Assembly: GCA_030838885.1 (NCBI GenBank)
Contig: JAUZEU010000146.1
Location: forward strand, 1 to 9,000
DNA length: 9,000 bases
Direction of reading: 5' to 3'
Source: Bryobacterales bacterium
GTDB taxonomy: Bacteria; Acidobacteriota; Terriglobia; Bryobacterales; Bryobacteraceae
The stretch's first letter is position 1; the number at the start of each line of letters is the position of its first letter. The position numbers and the translations under genes were made by a program. The notes under the pieces were generated by a model that saw only the letters and a program-made list of their open reading frames with translations, was not told the DNA's origin and did not search any database. Below are positions 5,755 to 9,000 of this stretch, piece by piece.

Positions 5755-7728
5755 TCAGGCCGTAACGGGGCAGCGCGGTCTTCCGGCTATGAACAGACCC
5801 AGTAATGTCACCGTCGATAACGCAAGCAAAACCTGCCCCACACGATTTTCCAGTGGGGTTTCGAAGTGCATACGAATCGAGTGATCGCCCGCGGGCAGGT
5901 CGATCAGCATGAAGCCCATCAACGGCTCGGGGCGAATTGTCAGTTCTTTGCTGCCTTCAAAGGCGCGCCATGACGGATCGTATGTCTCCTGCAACAACAC
6001 CGCGTCGTCCGCCGACGTATGAGCCCGTATGGCCACATCATCGAAGCCGCGCCATGTCACCGCCGTTGCGGCCTGCGCCGGGTTTTCCACCACAGCCAGA
6101 TACTTGTTCAGGGTCTCCGAATCGTCACCGCTCCGAACGCGGCCAACCGAACCAAGCGCCTTCCTGTCCACCACCCGGCCAATTCCCGTGTGAACCCGCG
6201 GAATCCCGTAGATCACCGTGTCGTGCTGATCGTCATAGAGCACAGGAAGCGCCCCGCGAAACTTCTCCGGCTGCTGATAGTCGTGATAATGTTCAGGCGA
6301 GTTCGCGCCCGGCACGATCACCGCATCCGCCCCCAACGCCCGCAGCCACAGCACCCCTGACTCAGCTTGACTTCCATGCTCGATATTCCAAAACGCCCCG
6401 GGCAGGTTCTGATTCAGCATCCCCTGCATCGAACCGCCATCCGGCTGCTCATTATCGGACCACGCATCGAACCAGAAACGCACCGTACCTGCAGGCAATA
6501 CGCGCTGCCCCGGCAAATGCTCGTGCACCCATTCCGTGATCTGATACTCGTAGGTACGGCTCAGGGGTGCAGCCTTCGGAAACGGCGACCAGACATGCCG
6601 CAAATACCGGATCGCCGGGACAAAAGCCACAACAACCATCACGGCCACCGCCATATGCCAGCGCGGATGCTTCCAGGCCATGCGGACCCCTTCAACGAAA
6701 ACCAGAATGAGCGCAAGATCCAGTTCGGTTACCAGCCGCGGCGGCTCTCCCGCTATGCGAAAGCCAAGATAGTAGAACCCGAGAACATCCAGACTCAGGA
6801 ATACAGCGGCCCCCGCCACAAAGATGCTCCACTCACGGTCCGGCTTCCCGTTCCCCAGCCGAAAGCCGATCGCACAAAACAGTGCCAGCACGATCAGTGC
6901 AAGCACAATCGACCATGTATGCCCGGGCTGTGAAACCCACTGCAAATTGACCAGCGTGATCTTTACATACGATGGCGTGAGCCAGAATGCGGATAATCCA
7001 TACGCCAGCGCTGCTATTGCAGCCGCCCGCAGCCACACCCGCCAGTCGCGCTCCCCCACCCAAACAGCCCACACCATGATCGGAAAGAAAATAGCCAGCG
7101 CGGTTGCGCCATAAAAGTTCGTTGCCACCGCAAGTGCGGAAAGAGCCCCGGCCGCGCCCAATGCGGCCGGCCTCCATCGCCTTAGTGCCAGAAAACTCGC
7201 TGCCAGAGCTGCCGGCAGGATGGAGAGAGCCGATATATGCGGCCCCTCCCCATACGCCATCAAAACGTGAAGCCGCTGGGGCACCCAATAACCGCTGTCG
7301 TGCCGGATCAGCGTCAGGAACAGAAATGACGGCGAGAGCAGAGCGGTAGCGCCCGATGCCAGCAGAGCTGCCCGCCGCGAAACGCTTCCAATCCGCACCA
7401 TCCAGTAAACAGCCGCAATGCCGAAAATGTAGAAGAACGCGGTGTAAAGGTGATAGGCGCGAGCCGGGGAGATGTGGCCAAATTTTGCGATCAACGCCGT
7501 GCCGTAGCGCAGGGCTGGCGGATATATGTAATCGAATCGCGTGCCGCAGTACCACAGCGGCTGCCAGCCCGGATGGGGCAGATTACTCCCCAGCATACGG
7601 GCATCCGCAATAAACGTGCTCTCAATCGAGGGCCAGTTATCGAGGTATTCCAGGCGAAACAGAGGCCAAATCAGTACTGAGGCCAGACACAGCACCAGCA
7701 GACTGTCAGCCAGGACGCTGCGCTTCAT
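5755..7728 (-). CDS. Polytopic GT-C/YfhO-like membrane protein (6-pyruvoyl-tetrahydropterin synthase-related type)
   Basis: The 657-residue protein has a first membrane segment at about 7-25, then a conserved outer loop (LDNWPSIESTFIADARML, then GWQPLWYCGTRFDYIYPP at 54-71). Several further membrane helices lie between about 90 and 380 (for example 94-112, 189-215, 233-252, 273-293, 306-325, 358-378). The motif GEGPHISALSILPAALA (160-176) also fits this family. A soluble, probably periplasmic region runs from about 380 to 625. It ends in a YfhO-like beta domain (ETYDPSWRAFEG, then LPAGDHSIRMHFETP), and a last helix follows at about 630-648. GT-C enzymes move a sugar from a polyprenyl phosphate to an acceptor on the outer face, using an acidic residue in the first loop; E36 or D42 are candidates. 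Despite the family label, nothing suggests pterin chemistry. The ATG lies 21 bp after the infC stop with no Shine-Dalgarno site, so co-transcription with infC is likely. The C-terminus faces the methyltransferase gene, 35 bp away, without a terminator. Confidence 0.85.
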   Translation of the reverse strand: MKRSVLADSLLVLCLASVLIWPLFRLEYLDNWPSIESTFIADARMLGSNLPHPGWQPLWYCGTRFDYIYPPALRYGTALIAKFGHISPARAYHLYTAFFYIFGIAAVYWMVRIGSVSRRAALLASGATALLSPSFLFLTLIRHDSGYWVPQRLHVLMAYGEGPHISALSILPAALAASFLALRRWRPAALGAAGALSALAVATNFYGATALAIFFPIMVWAVWVGERDWRVWLRAAAIAALAYGLSAFWLTPSYVKITLVNLQWVSQPGHTWSIVLALIVLALFCAIGFRLGNGKPDREWSIFVAGAAVFLSLDVLGFYYLGFRIAGEPPRLVTELDLALILVFVEGVRMAWKHPRWHMAVAVMVVVAFVPAIRYLRHVWSPFPKAAPLSRTYEYQITEWVHEHLPGQRVLPAGTVRFWFDAWSDNEQPDGGSMQGMLNQNLPGAFWNIEHGSQAESGVLWLRALGADAVIVPGANSPEHYHDYQQPEKFRGALPVLYDDQHDTVIYGIPRVHTGIGRVVDRKALGSVGRVRSGDDSETLNKYLAVVENPAQAATAVTWRGFDDVAIRAHTSADDAVLLQETYDPSWRAFEGSKELTIRPEPLMGFMLIDLPAGDHSIRMHFETPLENRVGQVLLALSTVTLLGLFIAGRPRCPVTA

Positions 7729-7749
7729 TATCGAGCGCTGAGCAACAGA

Positions 7750-8412
7750 TTAACTTGTCGGTTCGCCGGCAGAAGCTTCCTGCTTCTCCGGTTCCGCTTT
7801 GGCTTGCGCCTTCTCTGCTTTAGCAGGTTTTTCGCCGTGCTCCGATTTCGCGGGAGTCGGAGCTTTCACCACGGTCTTCACCGGGCTGAAGAGAATATGC
7901 GCGTTGCGGCCTTCCATTCGGGGTGGCCCGTCTGTGACGCCGAACGCAGTCAGATCTTCCGCGAAACGAAGCAGCAGCTTGCGGCCAAGATCCGTGTGAG
8001 CAATCTCACGTCCGCGAAACTGGACGACTGCCTTCACACGATTCCCTTCCTGAAGGAAGCGGATTGCATGGTTCTTCTTAAAGTCGTAGTCGTGGTCGTC
8101 CGTGTTCGGCCGGAACTTCAATTCCTTGACCTGGACAACGTGCTGCTTCTTCTTCGCCTCGTGCTGTTTTTTCTTGAGTTCGTACTGATAGTGACCGTAA
8201 TCGATCGCTTTGGCGACAGGCGGCACGGCTGTGGGTGAAACCACAACCAAATCAAGCCCCAACTCCTGCGCTCTTCTCAGCGCTGCGGACGTAGGCATGA
8301 CTTCTGCTGTGCCATCCGGGAACACCGCGCGTACCTCCCGTGCACGAATCGATTCGTTGACGTTTTCTCTGCGACTTGGCTTTCGAGGCGGAAAATTACG
8401 GCCTGGAATCAT
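7750..8412 (-). CDS. infC: Translation initiation factor IF-3
   Basis: IF-3 binds the 30S subunit, keeps it free of 50S and checks the initiator tRNA-start codon pair. The 220-residue product has the N domain (VNESIRAREVRAV from about 18, then LGLDLVVVSP at 51-60 and PPVAKAIDYGHYQYE at 64-78). A Lys-rich linker helix follows (79-91, with KKKQH twice). The C domain runs from VKELKFRPNTDDHDYDFK through QFRGREIAHTDLG (131-143) to MEGRNAHILFSPVK (166-179). E. coli IF-3 has 180 residues, so the Ala/Lys/Glu-rich tail from about 180 to 220 is extra and probably disordered. The usual DYGK reads DYGH here (H74). The start is ATG at 8412, directly followed by an ATT codon; AUU is the rare start used for infC self-control in E. 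coli. No Shine-Dalgarno site is seen. rpmI and rplT do not follow; the next gene is the GT-C-like protein. Confidence 0.96.
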   Translation of the reverse strand: MIPGRNFPPRKPSRRENVNESIRAREVRAVFPDGTAEVMPTSAALRRAQELGLDLVVVSPTAVPPVAKAIDYGHYQYELKKKQHEAKKKQHVVQVKELKFRPNTDDHDYDFKKNHAIRFLQEGNRVKAVVQFRGREIAHTDLGRKLLLRFAEDLTAFGVTDGPPRMEGRNAHILFSPVKTVVKAPTPAKSEHGEKPAKAEKAQAKAEPEKQEASAGEPTS

Positions 8413-8420
8413 GCGGTGAG

Positions 8421-8452
8421 TAGACTATGCCCCAACATAAGTCCTTAGTCTA
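8421..8452. repeat. Inverted repeat in the infC leader, overlapping the -10 box
   Basis: TAGACTA (8421-8427) and TAGTCTA (8446-8452) are perfect 7-bp inverted copies separated by 18 bases. One arm contains the proposed infC -10 box; the other lies 9 bases upstream of the infC start codon. As DNA it could be a pair of half-sites. As RNA it could fold only in a transcript that starts further upstream, such as read-through from the symporter gene. Confidence 0.4.
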
Positions 8453-8475
8453 GCTGTACCAGGTTACTTTGTCCA
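8447..8475 (-). promoter_or_regulatory. infC: Probable infC promoter
   Basis: On the - strand, TGGACA (8475-8470; 5 of 6 to TTGACA) and TAGACT (8452-8447; 4 of 6 to TATAAT) are separated by an ideal 17-base spacer. Transcription would begin near 8440, giving a leader of about 28 bases before the ATG at 8412. The promoter lies in the 79-bp gap after the symporter stop codon, so infC need not depend on read-through. Confidence 0.5.
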
Positions 8476-8491
8476 CCGGAACCTTGGACAA
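8469..8491. repeat. Inverted repeat after the symporter stop, overlapping the infC -35 box
   Basis: TTGTCCA (8469-8475) and TGGACAA (8485-8491) form a perfect 7-bp stem with a 9-base loop, immediately after the symporter stop codon (TGA at 8494-8492). No T-run follows on the - strand, so it is at best a weak terminator stem. The left arm also contains the proposed infC -35 hexamer, so it may instead be an operator. Confidence 0.4.
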
Positions 8492-9000
8492 TCAGACAGT
8501 TCCCACGCTCCGGCTCCGCTTTGTCCTTGCCGACAGCAATAATCCGCAAAGTACTACAATTACGGCGCCCACCACGTTGTACCAGAGAAATGCCATTTTC
8601 GTAAACACAGCGCACGATACAATGGCGCACTCACCCACGAGCATCGCCCAGAATGCCGCTGACCCCTGCACCCTTTTGAAGAAAAACGCCAGAATAAACA
8701 CACCCAGCAGCACCGGATAAAAAAACGATCCCACCTGATTCACCGCTTCCACCAGCGACCCCAGGTGCTTCGCGTACTGCGCAAAAATCACGGCCCATAC
8801 GCCCCACGCCGCCGTAAACACCCGCGATGCCAGCAGATAGTGCCTGTCTGTCGCATCTTTCCGGAAATGGCGCCGGTAAATATCCATCACGCTCACCGCG
8901 GCCAGGGAATTCAATTCCCCGGAACTCGACGACATAGCTGCCGTAAAGATCACCGCTATGACCAGGCCCACAATCCCTACCGGCAGGTATTTGGTTACGA
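8492..9000 (-). CDS. Sodium:solute symporter (SSS family), C-terminal part (5' end outside window)
   Basis: The visible 169 residues are the C-terminal third of a sodium-coupled symporter; full members have about 450-600 residues. The frame is open to the window edge and begins VTKYLPVGIVGLVIAVIFTAAMSSSSGELNSLAAVSVMDIYRR. This is the family's eighth core helix with the A-x-x-SS stretch whose serines bind sodium at the Na2 site in vSGLT. Three or four more membrane segments follow (RVFTAAWGVWAVIFAQYA; VGSFFYPVLLGVFILAFFF; AAFWAMLVGECAIVSCAVF; NVVGAVIVVLCGLLLSA), and the protein ends in a short basic tail. It should import a solute with sodium across the inner membrane. The substrate cannot be read from this part. 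A GTG at 8971 lies inside the conserved helix and is not the start. Confidence 0.92.
   Translation of the reverse strand, partial: VTKYLPVGIVGLVIAVIFTAAMSSSSGELNSLAAVSVMDIYRRHFRKDATDRHYLLASRVFTAAWGVWAVIFAQYAKHLGSLVEAVNQVGSFFYPVLLGVFILAFFFKRVQGSAAFWAMLVGECAIVSCAVFTKMAFLWYNVVGAVIVVLCGLLLSARTKRSRSVGTV

Noticed and set aside
6833..7555. 240-codon - strand frame inside the GT-C-like gene
   Set aside because: It is the same strand in another frame of a gene with a full set of membrane helices and conserved motifs; no start signal or domain supports it.
1..9000. A defence system, mobile element, phage island or biosynthetic cluster
   Set aside because: No transposase, integrase, nuclease-helicase, toxin-antitoxin pair, CRISPR repeats, tRNA border or synthase genes were found; the genes are housekeeping, transport and envelope types on alternating strands.

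Overview
The window looks like ordinary chromosomal DNA from a free-living, GC-rich bacterium. The best guess is Acidobacteriota, possibly a Solibacter/Bryobacter-type lineage. This rests on the general look of the proteins: an M48 peptidase with an RPTL(R/K)R-type tail, an IF3 with a long Lys/Ala/Glu tail, and a GT-C-like membrane protein. It is an impression, not a proven placement. No mobile element, phage gene, CRISPR array, tRNA or rRNA was seen.

Layout. (1) On the + strand the window opens inside a medium-chain zinc-type dehydrogenase (to 577). A secreted M48 zinc metallopeptidase follows (679-1695), with a strong Shine-Dalgarno sequence. (2) A perfect 13-bp hairpin with A and T tracts (1714-1746) serves as a shared terminator between that peptidase and a convergent GNAT acetyltransferase (1747-2223, - strand). 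(3) The acetyltransferase is divergent from a MEMO1-like protein (2234-3454, + strand). A TATAAT lies between the two, and the promoter overlaps the acetyltransferase 5' end. (4) The MEMO gene overlaps tail-to-tail by 29 bp with a right-handed parallel beta-helix protein (3426-4790, - strand). That gene is in turn almost abutting, head-to-head, a SAM methyltransferase (4814-5719, + strand), with a 15-bp palindrome in the gap. (5) On the - strand, reading right to left, are the C-terminal end of a sodium:solute symporter (8492-9000), infC (7750-8412) and a large GT-C/YfhO-like membrane protein (5755-7728) that starts 21 bp after the infC stop.

How the genes relate. Most look like independent, short transcription units with alternating strands, and no single pathway joins them. 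The peptidase, beta-helix protein, methyltransferase and GT-C-like protein could all touch the cell envelope or surface glycans, but the shared theme is loose. The one likely co-transcribed pair is infC with the GT-C-like gene. It is notable because infC is usually followed by rpmI and rplT. The infC leader holds a reasonable promoter whose two elements each lie in an arm of a different inverted repeat.

I did not find a convincing new biological system. The observations most worth a check are the infC leader and its downstream partner, the extra N-terminal domain on the MEMO protein, and the tight divergent junctions at about 2200 and 4800.
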